41,313 nt of DNA from the NCBI RefSeq assembly GCF_000225525.1, contig NZ_AGBF01000048.1:1-41313 (forward strand), written 5' to 3'. This document shows positions 1 through 7,802 of the stretch, piece by piece (within the stretch, counting starts at the first letter, position 1; each line of letters begins with the position of its first letter). A program made the position numbers and the translations under genes. This stretch comes from Streptomyces zinciresistens K42 (GTDB lineage Bacteria > Actinomycetota > Actinomycetes > Streptomycetales > Streptomycetaceae). Below the pieces are notes generated by a model that searched no databases, was not told where the DNA came from, and was given only the letters and a program-made list of their open reading frames with translations.

Positions 1-1420
1 GCACTCCGCCCTCCAGGGGGGTGCCACCGCGCGTGCGGCGACGGCTCCGCGGCGTACGCGCGGCACGCTCGCGGTCGGCGCCGCGGGAGTCGTCACGGCC
101 GCCCCGGCCGCCGCGACCGCGTGCGCCGCGGCCACCGGTCTCGCCGAGGTCCTCCAGCTCCTCCGCCGCCAGGCCGGCGCGCGTGCGCTCCGAGCGGGGC
201 AGGACACCCTTGGTGCCCGCGGGGATCTTCAGCTCCTCGAAGAGGTGCGGGGACGTGGAGTACGTCTCGACCGGGTCGTTGAAGACCAGGTCCAGCGCCT
301 TGTTGATCAGCTGCCAGCGCGGGATGTCGTCCCAGTCGACCAGCGTGATCGCCGTGCCCGAGGCGCCCGCGCGGCCGGTGCGGCCGATGCGGTGCAGATA
401 GGTCTTCTCCTCCTCGGGCGACTGGTAGTTGATGACGTGCGTGACGCCCTCGACGTCGATGCCGCGCGCGGCGACGTCGGTGCAGACGAGCACGTCGACC
501 TTGCCGTTGCGGAAGGCGCGCAGCGCCTGCTCGCGGGCGCCCTGGCCGAGGTCGCCGTGGACCGCGCCGGAGGCGAAGCCGCGCTGCTGGAGCTGGTCGG
601 CGAGGTCGGCCGCGGTGCGCTTGGTGCGGCAGAAGACCATGGCCAGTCCCCGGCCCTCGGCCTGCAGTATGCGCGCGACCAGTTCCGGCTTGTCCATGTT
701 GTGCGCGCGGTAGACGTGCTGCGCGATGTTCGCGACGGTCGCGCCCTGGTCGTCCGGCGCGGTGGCGCGGATGTGGGTGGGCTGCGACATGTAGCGGCGC
801 GCGAGGCCGATGACCGCGCCCGGCATGGTCGCCGAGAACAGCATGGTCTGGCGCCTGGCCGGCAGCATGTTGATGATCTTCTCGACGTCGGGCAGGAAGC
901 CCAGGTCGAGCATCTCGTCGGCCTCGTCGAGGACGAGCGCCCTGATGTGCTTGAGGTCGAGCTTCTTCTGGCCCGCGAGGTCCAGCAGGCGGCCGGGGGT
1001 GCCGACGATCACGTCGACGCCCTTCCTGAGGGCCTCGACCTGGGGCTCGTAGGCCCGGCCGCCGTAGATCGCGAGGACGCGGACGTTGCGCACCTTGCCC
1101 GCGGTCAGCAGGTCGTTGGTGACCTGCTGGCACAGCTCGCGCGTGGGGACGACGACGAGCGCCTGCGGGGCGTCGGTGAGGGCGTCGGGTCCGGCGCGGC
1201 CGGCCTCGACGTCGGCGGGGACGGTCACCCGCTCCAGGAGGGGGAGGCCGAAGCCCAGCGTCTTGCCGGTGCCGGTCTTCGCCTGGCCGATGACGTCCGT
1301 GCCGGAGAGGGCGACGGGGAGGGTCATCTCCTGGATGGGGAAGGGGTTGACGATACCGACGGCCTCCAGGGCCTCGGCCGTCTCGGGGAGGATTCCGAGC
1401 TCTCGGAAAGTCGTAGTCAG
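1..1420 (-). CDS. rhlE: DEAD-box ATP-dependent RNA helicase (RhlE type), 3' end outside window
   Basis: Unwinds short RNA duplexes using ATP; bacterial RhlE proteins act in ribosome assembly and RNA decay. In the minus-strand frame the helicase signatures appear in order: Walker A AKTGTGKT (residues 47-54), PTREL, TPGR, the DEAD box in VLDEADEMLD, FSATMP, and HRIGRTGR near the end of the second RecA-like domain. An Arg/Ala/Gly-rich basic tail follows and is cut by the window edge, so the C-terminus is missing. The protein seems to start at a CTG (LTTTFRELGIL) with GAGG 7 nt upstream; the frame stays open further upstream, so an earlier start is possible. It occupies the place of Rv3211 (rhlE) in the M. 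tuberculosis gene order. Family call is very sure; the start is uncertain. Confidence 0.93.
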   Translation of the reverse strand, partial: MTTTFRELGILPETAEALEAVGIVNPFPIQEMTLPVALSGTDVIGQAKTGTGKTLGFGLPLLERVTVPADVEAGRAGPDALTDAPQALVVVPTRELCQQVTNDLLTAGKVRNVRVLAIYGGRAYEPQVEALRKGVDVIVGTPGRLLDLAGQKKLDLKHIRALVLDEADEMLDLGFLPDVEKIINMLPARRQTMLFSATMPGAVIGLARRYMSQPTHIRATAPDDQGATVANIAQHVYRAHNMDKPELVARILQAEGRGLAMVFCRTKRTAADLADQLQQRGFASGAVHGDLGQGAREQALRAFRNGKVDVLVCTDVAARGIDVEGVTHVINYQSPEEEKTYLHRIGRTGRAGASGTAITLVDWDDIPRWQLINKALDLVFNDPVETYSTSPHLFEELKIPAGTKGVLPRSERTRAGLAAEELEDLGETGGRGARGRGGRGGRDDSRGADRERAARTPRSRRRTRGGTPLEGGV

Positions 1421-1808
1421 GGTGCTGCCTCTTCTGTGTACGCGGTGCGAGGCGAGCGCGGGGGTCTTGACGGACCGTGCCGGGGACGTCGGCTGCCGTA
1501 CGGTCGGGCCGTAAGGCACGGGACCACTGACGACGCTCTAGCGCTCGTACCGCTGAGGGTGTCCCTCCGGTCGCCGTACGCATCAGTGCCGTACGGACGG
1601 GGAGGGCTGTCGGGTCGGAGCCGATCGGGCCACCGACCGGGCATCCTCATAACGTGCGGCCCGTCGGATACATCGCAGTACCCAGCAGGCGCATTACCAC
1701 CATACCCCGGAAACGCGCACATGCGATGGCCGAATTGGTCACGTAGTCGTCGTCACAGTGATTGACCAGGGACTTCCGAGGCACCGCGAGCGGGCTATTG
1801 TGCGCTTC
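1421..1808. promoter_or_regulatory. Divergent intergenic region between helicase and ferritin-like gene
   Basis: This 388-bp gap separates divergent genes. It holds two copies of the 8-bp palindrome CCGTACGG (1496-1503 and 1589-1596) and implies a possibly long 5' leader for the helicase. I see no convincing -35/-10 pair, no RNA gene and no supported small ORF. Confidence 0.4.
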
Positions 1809-2561
1809 ATGACGACGCCTGACAACATCCCCGACGCCGCCGGCTCCGACCCCACGGTCGCCCACACCGGGGTCGCCGCCCAGGACTGGGCGCGGGCCGC
1901 CGCCGACCCGCAGTACCGGGCCGCCGTCATCGATCTGCTCGGCGCGCTGGCCTACGGCGAGCTGGCCGCGTTCGAGCGCCTGGCGGAGGACGCCAAGCTG
2001 GCGCCGACGCTGGCGGACAAGGCGGAGCTGGCCAAGATGGCGTCGGCCGAGTTCCACCACTACGAGAAGCTGCGCGACCGGCTGACCGAGATCGGCGCGG
2101 AGCCCACGGAGGCGATGGAGCCGTTCGTCGCCGCGCTGGACGGCTTCCACCGGCAGACGGCGCCCTCGGACTGGCTGGAGGGGCTCGTCAAGGCGTACGT
2201 CGGCGACTCGATCGCCAGTGACTTCTACCGGGAGGTCGCCGCCCGGCTCGACGCGGACTCGCGCGCGCTGGTGCTGGCCGTCCTCGACGACACCGGGCAC
2301 GCGACCTTCGCCGTGGAGAAGGTGCGGGCCGCGATCGACGCCGACCCGCGCGTGGGCGGCCGGCTCGCGCTGTGGGCGCGGCGGCTGATGGGCGAGGCGC
2401 TGTCGCAGTCGCAGCGGGTGGTCGCCGACCGCGACGCGCTGTCGACGATGCTCGTGGGCGGGGTCGCCGACGGCTTCGACCTGGCCGAGGTCGGCAAGAT
2501 GTTCTCGCGGATCACGGAGGCGCACACCAAGCGGATGGCCGCGCTCGGACTCGCGGCCTGA
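1809..2561 (+). CDS. Ferritin-like fold protein (MiaE-like)
   Basis: A 250-residue, almost entirely helical protein of the actinobacterial ferritin-like family related to the tRNA hydroxylase MiaE. Family members bind a non-haem di-iron centre; the substrate of this branch is not known. Candidate iron ligands are visible as ALAYGELAAFERL (about residue 50), SAEFHHYEKL (about residue 80) and DDTGHATFAVEK (about residue 165), the E/ExxH pattern expected of a four-helix bundle. The ATG at 1809 (MTTPDNIPD) is preferred to an in-frame GTG 17 codons upstream because the extra residues do not look like the family. Its place next to the DEAD-box helicase and before DUF3107/TetR corresponds to Rv3210c in mycobacteria. 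Fold call is sure, enzymatic role is not. Confidence 0.85.
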   Translation: MTTPDNIPDAAGSDPTVAHTGVAAQDWARAAADPQYRAAVIDLLGALAYGELAAFERLAEDAKLAPTLADKAELAKMASAEFHHYEKLRDRLTEIGAEPTEAMEPFVAALDGFHRQTAPSDWLEGLVKAYVGDSIASDFYREVAARLDADSRALVLAVLDDTGHATFAVEKVRAAIDADPRVGGRLALWARRLMGEALSQSQRVVADRDALSTMLVGGVADGFDLAEVGKMFSRITEAHTKRMAALGLAA

Positions 2562-2806
2562 GGCCCGCCGCCCGGGACGCCTGCGCCACCGGCGCGGACA
2601 GGCGGGGTCGGTGGCGGTCGGGAGCCTGCCGTGCGGGTCGGCCCCGCGTGTCCGGGCCTCGCCGGCCCCGTGCGCCCGGGGCCGGGCTCCCCGAGGAGGC
2701 GACGGGGATGTCCAAGGAGTCGCAGGCCCCGCGCGTCCGGGGTCGGCGCACGGCAGGACCGCGGGGACGCGGCGGCGTCACGGAGACGGCGGCCGCTTCC
2801 CGGGGT

Positions 2807-3076
2807 CTACGCGGTCGCCGAGTGCCGGCCGAGTCTTCCCGCGGGGCGGACCAGCAGGGAGAGCGAGGCGGCGGAGACGACCCCGGCGCCGACGAGGATC
2901 ACCAGCAGGTTGCCGAAGTCCAGTGCGCTGTGGGTGAGGAACGCTCCGAAGAGACCGCCCGCCGCACCCGTCGACAGGACCAGCGAACGCACGGGCATGC
3001 GGTGCGGCAGACGGTGCGCCGCGGCCCATGCCAGGGCCAGGCCGAGGATCGCGGAGCTGAGCGCTTCCAAGAGCAT
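2807..3076 (-). CDS. Small integral membrane protein (89 aa)
   Basis: An 89-residue hydrophobic protein (starts MLLEALSSAILG) with about three predicted membrane segments: residues about 5-18, 30-47 and 52-70, separated by short basic loops (HRLPHRMPVR). The C-terminus is short and basic. The ATG at 3076 is preceded by GGGAGGG about 9 nt upstream, a clear ribosome binding site; longer in-frame extensions upstream look like non-coding sequence. It is convergent with the ferritin-like gene, 245 bp away. I do not recognise a characterised family and assign no function. Confidence 0.7.
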   Translation of the reverse strand: MLLEALSSAILGLALAWAAAHRLPHRMPVRSLVLSTGAAGGLFGAFLTHSALDFGNLLVILVGAGVVSAASLSLLVRPAGRLGRHSATA

Positions 3077-3330
3077 GCTGGGGTCCCTCCCACGTGGCCG
3101 ACCTGCACGAAACGGTCGTAGCCCGTCATACCCCTGACCTGCGAAATCCAATCCTCCCCCGGGAGCGGCCCGTCCGCCGTCCGAGGAGGGCGCCCGAGGA
3201 CCCCGGGACCCTGAGGCACCCGAGACACCCAGACACCCAGACACCCGAGACCCCGCCGGGACACCGAGGTCGGCGGGGGCACCGCGAACCCCGCACGGGC
3301 CCGACGCTCCGCGGGGCCCGACAACGCCGC
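3077..3330. other. Non-coding gap with short AGACACCC repeats
   Basis: The gap upstream of the small membrane protein contains three tandem copies of the octamer AGACACCC near 3223-3247, in a low-complexity C/A-rich stretch. No ORF with acceptable codon pattern or ribosome binding site is visible. A weak AT-containing stretch near 3120-3150 on the minus strand could hold the promoter of the membrane protein, but it does not match a consensus well. Confidence 0.4.
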
Positions 3331-3363
3331 GGGGGCCCGGCGACCACCGGCCGCCGGGCCCCC
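3331..3363 (-). terminator. Strong hairpin downstream of DUF3107 gene
   Basis: A perfect 12-bp GC stem (GGGGGCCCGGCG at 3331-3342 with CGCCGGGCCCCC at 3352-3363) and a 9-nt loop lies about 28 bp past the stop of the DUF3107 gene. It has no long T-run, as is usual for Streptomyces terminators. Confidence 0.65.
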
Positions 3364-3391
3364 GCGTACCCCGCCCTCGCGGCGGATGCGC

Positions 3392-3619
3392 CTACAGCGC
3401 GCCGAAGCCCACCTTGCGCGGGGCCGGCTCACCGAGCTCGACGTACGCGAGACGGTCGGCCGGGACCAGGACCTTGCGGCCGTGCTCGTCCACGAGGCTC
3501 AGCAGCTGCGACTTGCCCGCCAGCGCCTCGGACACCGCCCGCTCGACCTCCTCGGCAGTCTGACCGCTCTCCAGAACGATCTCGCGGGGCGCGTGCTGCA
3601 CGCCGATCTTGACCTCCAC
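3392..3619 (-). CDS. DUF3107 family protein (TB9.4-like)
   Basis: A 75-residue protein of the actinobacterial DUF3107 family; the M. tuberculosis counterpart is Rv3208A (TB9.4). Its molecular role is unknown. The sequence VEVKIGVQHAPREIVLES, the central SEALAGKSQLLSLVDEHGRKVLVP and the YVELGEP segment are typical, and length matches the family (about 70-80). The GTG at 3619 is chosen because GGAGGG lies 8 nt upstream and because homologs begin with this VEVKIGV strand. It lies downstream of a TetR gene on the same strand, as in mycobacteria, but 145 bp apart, so the two need not share a transcript. Confidence 0.85.
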   Translation of the reverse strand: MEVKIGVQHAPREIVLESGQTAEEVERAVSEALAGKSQLLSLVDEHGRKVLVPADRLAYVELGEPAPRKVGFGAL

Positions 3620-3764
3620 GGCTATGTCCCTCCGACGGTCAGTGAAGTGCGCGACCTTCCGCGCCGTACCAGCACACATTAGCCCGGTGAGGGGACCCGT
3701 ACGCTCCGCCGAAGAACGCCAGGAGCGAACAGCGCACGGGAACATCCGCCCGGCACGCGTCCCG

Positions 3765-4406
3765 TCAGTGCTGCTCGGTGCCGTGCAGCGGGAAGCCGGC
3801 GATGCCCCGCCAGGCCAGGGACGTCAGCAACTGGACCGCCTGGTCGCGCGGGACGCTGCGGTCGCTGTGCAGCCAGGAGCGCGCCACGACCTGGGCGAGT
3901 CCGCCGAGGCCGGAGGCCAGCAGCATCGACTCCGCGCGCGAGAGGCCGGTGTCCTCGGCGATGACGTCGCAGATGGCCTCGGCGCACTCGAGGGTGACCT
4001 TGTCCACCCGCTCGCGCACCGCGGGCTCGTTCGTCAGGTCCGACTCGAAGACCAGGCGGAACGCGCCGCCGTCGTCCTCGACGTACGCGAAGTAGGCGTC
4101 CATCGTCGCCCGCACGCGCTGCTTGTTGTCGGTCGTCGACGCGAGCGCGTGCCGCACGGACTGGATCAGGGACTCGCAGTGCTGGTCCAGCAGGGCGAGG
4201 TAGAGGTCGAGCTTGCCCGGGAAGTGCTGGTAGAGCACCGGCTTGCTGACCCCGGCGCGCTCGGCGATGTCGTCCATCGCGGCAGAGTGGTAGCCCTGCG
4301 CCACGAACACCTCCTGGGCGGCGCCCAGCAGCTGGTTCCGTCGGGCACGGCGCGGCAGGCGCGTGCCTCGCGGGCGTGCCGCCTCTGTCTGCTCGATGGC
4401 TGTCAC
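3765..4406 (-). CDS. TetR-family transcriptional regulator
   Basis: A 213-residue one-component repressor. The N-terminal helix-turn-helix is clear (AAQEVFVAQGYH, then AMDDIAERAGVSKPVLYQHF and the PGKLDLYLALLDQ extension); the rest is the variable ligand-binding and dimerisation domain. The ligand is unknown. It corresponds to Rv3208 in the conserved mycobacterial order. The GTG at 4406 (VTAIEQTE) has a GGGAGG motif just upstream; an in-frame ATG at 4430 (MRTTLGGG) is the alternative. About 50 bp upstream is an A/T-containing stretch (GTACTTTTCGGTAAC, 4454-4468) with a weak TAC/GTA inverted half, a possible autoregulatory operator but not a strong one. Confidence 0.9.
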   Translation of the reverse strand: MTAIEQTEAARPRGTRLPRRARRNQLLGAAQEVFVAQGYHSAAMDDIAERAGVSKPVLYQHFPGKLDLYLALLDQHCESLIQSVRHALASTTDNKQRVRATMDAYFAYVEDDGGAFRLVFESDLTNEPAVRERVDKVTLECAEAICDVIAEDTGLSRAESMLLASGLGGLAQVVARSWLHSDRSVPRDQAVQLLTSLAWRGIAGFPLHGTEQH

Positions 4407-4648
4407 GCCGCCTCCCAAAGTCGTCCTCATGCGGTGTGCGCCGCGCGGCCATCGTACTTTTCGGTAACCCCGGTGTGCGCGGTGCGAGCGCAGAATTTCA
4501 CGGACCGGACGGTGACGAAAGCCTCGCAGAAGGTTTGAAATCAGGCTGGAAGGGGCAGGGGGATTGCTCATTTCCGCTCAGGGGCACCGCATTTCGCACA
4601 GGACGGAGCCGCGGTCCGCGCGCCGCCGGACGGCCGCGAGCGGTCACG

Positions 4649-4912
4649 TCACCGGTAGTCGTCCTCGTCGGTCGCGACGACGCGGGCCTGCTCGGCGAGG
4701 TCGCCCTCGTCGGCCCGGTCCCGGTCGGCGCCGGTCAGCGGGTCGTCGCGGTCGGACCGGACGTCCGCCCGCTGCTCGGCGGCGTCGGCCGCGGGTGCCT
4801 CGACGCCGAGTTCCGGCGCGTCCTCCGTGGCATCGACGTCCTCGTAGTCCCCGGGGTCCCTGGGCTCCTCGTGCGCGAAGCTCTCGGGGTCGGTGGGGTC
4901 GACGGCGGCCAT
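4649..4912 (-). CDS. Small acidic hypothetical protein (87 aa)
   Basis: An 87-residue, strongly acidic, probably disordered protein (MAAVDPTDPESFAHEEPRD at the start, TDEDDYR at the end), rich in Asp, Glu and Ala with no Cys and no membrane segment. The ATG at 4912 has GAAGGGAG 6 nt upstream, a good ribosome binding site, and codon third positions are G/C-rich as in neighbours. It is divergent from the alpha/beta hydrolase. No recognised domain; function unknown. Confidence 0.65.
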   Translation of the reverse strand: MAAVDPTDPESFAHEEPRDPGDYEDVDATEDAPELGVEAPAADAAEQRADVRSDRDDPLTGADRDRADEGDLAEQARVVATDEDDYR

Positions 4913-5174
4913 GGCGGGCTCCCTTCGTAGGACGTCCCCGTGGGGCACGACGTCCCCGGGCGCGGCAGGGGCCGTATCCGGGTGCCCTGCGTACGAGCCT
5001 AGGGAACACCGGATCGGGACGCCATGCGGTCGGCGGGGGCGCCGCGACCGCTCGGGCCGCTCCCGGAGCGGGCTCCGGAGCCGGTTCCCCCTTCCGCCGG
5101 TTCCCGGCGCGGGCGCCGCCGCGTTCCGGCCGGCCTGTGACGGCGAACACATGAACCAGGGCGTGATCGTCTCG

Positions 5175-5180
5175 TAACAT
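5175..5180 (+). promoter_or_regulatory. Candidate -10 element of a leaderless hydrolase transcript
   Basis: TAACAT lies exactly 6 nt before the ATG at 5187 and no Shine-Dalgarno sequence is present. This is the usual layout of leaderless Streptomyces mRNAs, where transcription starts at the A of ATG. A poor -35 match, TGAACC (5152-5157), sits 17 nt upstream. Confidence 0.5.
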
Positions 5181-5186
5181 TGCCGC

Positions 5187-6191
5187 ATGTCTTCGACCGA
5201 GCTGCCCTCCGTGCCGGCCGCCAACGTGCTCCCCAAGGTGGCGGCCGTCAGGGTCGCGGAGGGGGAGCGGCTGCGATCGGTCGGGCTGCCCGGCGTGACG
5301 CTCACCGTCCGGTCGAGGCCCCCCGCGCGCGAAGGGCTGCCGCCCGCCTTCTACGTCCACGGCCTCGGCGGTTCCTCCCAGAACTGGTCGGCGCTGATGG
5401 AGCAGCTCGAAGGCGACGTCGACGGCGAGGCCGTCGACCTGCCCGGCTTCGGCGACTCCCCGCCACCGGACGACGGCGACTACTCCCTCACCGCGCACGC
5501 ACGCGCGGTGATCCGCTGTCTGGACGCCTCCGGCCGCGGTCCGGTGCACCTCTTCGGCAACTCGCTCGGCGGCGCGGTCTCCACGCGCGTCGCCGCGGTC
5601 CGCCCGGACCTGGTGCGTACGCTCACCCTCGTGTCGCCCGCGCTGCCCGAGATCCGCGTACAGCGCAGCGCCGTGCCCACCGGCCTGCTCGCGGTGCCCG
5701 GCGTCACCGCCCTGTTCACCCGGCTCACCCGGCAGTGGACGGCCGAGCAGCGCGTCCGCGGCGTGCTGCAGCTGTGTTACGGCGACCCGGCGCGCGTCTC
5801 GCCCGAGGGCTTCGGCGACGCGGTCCAGGAGATGGAGCGCCGCCTGCAACTGCCGTACTTCTGGGACGCGATGACGCGCTCCGCGCGCGGGCTGGTCAAC
5901 GCCTACACGCTGGGCGGCCAGCACGCCCTGTGGCGCCAGGCCGAGCGGGTGCTCGCACCCACCTTCCTCGTCTACGGCGGACGCGACCAGCTCGTGGGGC
6001 ACCGCATGTCCGAGCGGGCCGTGCGCGCCTTCCGCGACTCCCGGCTGCTGAGCCTTCCGGAGGCCGGGCACGTGGCGATGATGGAGTACCCGGACGTCGT
6101 CGCCCGCGCGGTCCGCGCGTTCCTCGCGGAGGCCGGTGACGGCCGCGGTGACGGCGGCGCCGACGCCCTGCCCGCGGGTTCGGGAAGCTGA
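5187..6191 (+). CDS. Alpha/beta-fold hydrolase (LipV-like)
   Basis: A 334-residue serine hydrolase with a complete catalytic triad: nucleophile Ser126 in GNSLGG, acid Asp267 in YGGRDQLV and His295 in PEAGHVAMME. The oxyanion-hole motif HGLGG is at residues 58-62. A cap-like insertion (about 155-250) follows strand 6. There is no signal peptide, so it is probably cytoplasmic. The M. tuberculosis block contains an alpha/beta hydrolase (LipV, Rv3203) and this is the likely counterpart, although here it lies next to DUF3152 rather than next to the ATL gene. Esterase or lipase activity is inferred from the family; the substrate is unknown. Confidence 0.88.
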   Translation: MSSTELPSVPAANVLPKVAAVRVAEGERLRSVGLPGVTLTVRSRPPAREGLPPAFYVHGLGGSSQNWSALMEQLEGDVDGEAVDLPGFGDSPPPDDGDYSLTAHARAVIRCLDASGRGPVHLFGNSLGGAVSTRVAAVRPDLVRTLTLVSPALPEIRVQRSAVPTGLLAVPGVTALFTRLTRQWTAEQRVRGVLQLCYGDPARVSPEGFGDAVQEMERRLQLPYFWDAMTRSARGLVNAYTLGGQHALWRQAERVLAPTFLVYGGRDQLVGHRMSERAVRAFRDSRLLSLPEAGHVAMMEYPDVVARAVRAFLAEAGDGRGDGGADALPAGSGS

Positions 6192-6199
6192 GGCGCGAC

Positions 6200-7600
6200 G
6201 TGGGACGTCACAGCCGCCGCGGGCTCGCCAAGCGCGACGCCGCCGAGACCGACGCACGACAGGGCTCCGAGGCCGGCCCCTCCGGCCCACCCGCTCCCCG
6301 GCGCACCCCGGCGCCCGACGGCGGTCCTCGCCGCGCCGAGGGCACGCCCCCGCACGGCTTCCCCCGCCTGCCGGACGGCACCCCGGCGCACGGTTTTCCG
6401 CGTCTGCCGGACGGCACGCCCGCGCACGGCTTCCCCCGCCTGTCCGACGGCACGCCCGCGCGTGGCGTCCCGCAGGCCCGGGGCGGTCACCCGGAGCAGC
6501 GTGAACCGGGCGGCGGCTGGGGCGAGCCGAGGGGCCGTACCGGCATCGCTCACGGCGCCGCCGCCCCGCCCGCGACCGGTGCCCCGGTGCCCCGCCCCCG
6601 GCGGGCCTCGCGGTCCGAGGGCCCCCGCCAGGAGTACGTCGCCGCCTTCGAGCCCCGCAGGACCGCCACCGCGTACGCCGCCGATTCGTCGGCCGCCGAC
6701 CCGTACGCCTCCGCGGCCGACCGGGGCGCCGGGGGCGGTGCAGGGACCCTCCTCCGCGACGCGCCGCCCGTGGACGGCCCCGAGCCCGCCAAGGGCGGCA
6801 AGGGCCGGGCCTTCACCGGGATCGCCGCGGCGGCCGTCGTCACCGTGCTGGCCGTCGTCGTCACCGGACAGGTCGCCAAGGGGCGCCAGGACGCCGGCGG
6901 GCAGCCGCAGTCCGCCGCGGACGGCGTGCGCGACACCCGGGACCCGGCCTCGCGCGGGGAGGGGCGGCCGACGCCGTCCGAGTCGACGGGCGCGGTGCCG
7001 CTGACGTACGACCAGAAGATGGCCGAGACCTACGCCCTCGCCGCCGACTTCGAGGGGCCGGGGAAGTTCGACGCGATCGGCGGCACCGACAAGGTCCCCT
7101 CACGCGGGCAGAAGTTCACCTACCGCGTGGACGTCGAGCGGGGGCTCGGGCTCGACGGCGAGCTGTTCGCCGAGGCCGTGCAGAAGACCCTCAACGACAA
7201 CCGCGGCTGGTCCCGCGACGGCGCCCGCACCTTCCAGCGCGTCGGATCCGGCCGCGCCGACTTCGTGATCACGCTGGCCAGCCCCGGCACGACCGCGGTG
7301 TGGTGCGCCAAGTCCGGGCTCGACACCACCGACGACAACGTCTCGTGCGACTCCGCCTCCACCGAGCGCGTCATGGTCAACGCCTACCGCTGGGCCCGCG
7401 GCTCCGAGACGTACGGCGACCGGATCCACGCGTACCGGCAGATGCTGATCAACCACGAGGTCGGCCACCGGCTCGGCTTCGGCCACGTCAAGTGCGAGAA
7501 GGACGGCGATCTCGCGCCGGTCATGCAACAGCAGACCAAGTTCCTCGACCACGACGGGATCAAGTGCCGGCCCAACCCCTGGCCCTCGCCCCGGAGTTGA
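6200..7600 (+). CDS. Membrane-anchored DUF3152 protein, metalloprotease-like
   Basis: A 466-residue protein with three parts. The N-terminal 200 residues are a disordered, Pro/Arg/Gly-rich cytoplasmic tail containing three 12-residue repeats (PHGFPRLPDGTP type, about residues 51-86). One membrane segment follows (about 206-224, FTGIAAAAVVTVLAVVVTG). The external C-terminal DUF3152 domain carries HEVGHRLGFGH (residues 419-429), the HExGHxxGxxH zinc pattern of metzincin-like proteases, and Cys residues (WCAKSG, VSCDS, KCEKD, KCRP) that may form disulfides. The GTG at 6200 follows the hydrolase stop by 8 bp, so the two probably form an operon. Rv3207c is the mycobacterial relative. Proteolysis is an inference from the motif; no substrate is known. 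Confidence 0.87.
   Translation: MGRHSRRGLAKRDAAETDARQGSEAGPSGPPAPRRTPAPDGGPRRAEGTPPHGFPRLPDGTPAHGFPRLPDGTPAHGFPRLSDGTPARGVPQARGGHPEQREPGGGWGEPRGRTGIAHGAAAPPATGAPVPRPRRASRSEGPRQEYVAAFEPRRTATAYAADSSAADPYASAADRGAGGGAGTLLRDAPPVDGPEPAKGGKGRAFTGIAAAAVVTVLAVVVTGQVAKGRQDAGGQPQSAADGVRDTRDPASRGEGRPTPSESTGAVPLTYDQKMAETYALAADFEGPGKFDAIGGTDKVPSRGQKFTYRVDVERGLGLDGELFAEAVQKTLNDNRGWSRDGARTFQRVGSGRADFVITLASPGTTAVWCAKSGLDTTDDNVSCDSASTERVMVNAYRWARGSETYGDRIHAYRQMLINHEVGHRLGFGHVKCEKDGDLAPVMQQQTKFLDHDGIKCRPNPWPSPRS
6351..6458 (+). repeat. Three tandem 36-bp in-frame repeats in the DUF3152 gene
   Basis: Three nearly identical 36-bp units (6351-6386, 6387-6422, 6423-6458) encode three copies of the dodecapeptide HGFPRLPDGTPA in the cytoplasmic tail. 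Differences are mostly synonymous, indicating recent or selected duplication. Confidence 0.9.
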
Positions 7601-7605
7601 CGGGT

Positions 7606-7634
7606 GACGCCCATGTCACACCGACAGGGGCGTC
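7606..7634 (+). terminator. Weak hairpin after the DUF3152 gene
   Basis: GACGCCC (7606-7612) can pair with GGGCGTC (7628-7634) over a 15-nt loop, followed by GTGATTTCCTC. It begins 6 bp after the stop codon and is a plausible but weak terminator. Confidence 0.45.
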
Positions 7635-7689
7635 GTGATTTCCTCATCTCCGCCATGGCTTTCACCCGCTGACCAGGCCACGCTTTCCC

Positions 7690-7801
7690 GGTGGTCCGGT
7701 GGTCCGGTGGTCCGGTGGTCCGGTGGTCCGGTGGTCCGGTGGTCCGGTGGCGCGGTGGCGCGGTGGCGCGGTGGCCCGGTGGCCCGGTGGCCCGGTGGCG
7801 G
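7690..7801. repeat. 8-bp tandem repeat array (14 units of GGTGGNNN)
   Basis: Fourteen head-to-tail octamers: seven GGTGGTCC, three GGTGGCGC, three GGTGGCCC and one GGTGGCGG. The variants are grouped in blocks, which suggests expansion by slippage in steps. The 8-bp period is not a multiple of three, so it is not a coding repeat. It sits exactly where the N-terminal part of the adjacent ATPase pseudogene should be. Confidence 0.97.
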
Positions 7802-7802
7802 G

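Noticed and set aside
93..1583. Long open frame on the minus strand through the helicase
   Set aside because: Arg/Pro/Gly-rich shadow; the helicase motifs are in the neighbouring frame.
1640..1760. Sigma-B-type promoter (GTTTCC and GGGTAT/GGGTAC) upstream of the helicase
   Set aside because: The elements are present but spacing is wrong (adjacent, or about 25 nt instead of 14-16).
7690..7801. CRISPR-like array
   Set aside because: Eight-bp units without spacers; simple tandem repeat, no cas genes.
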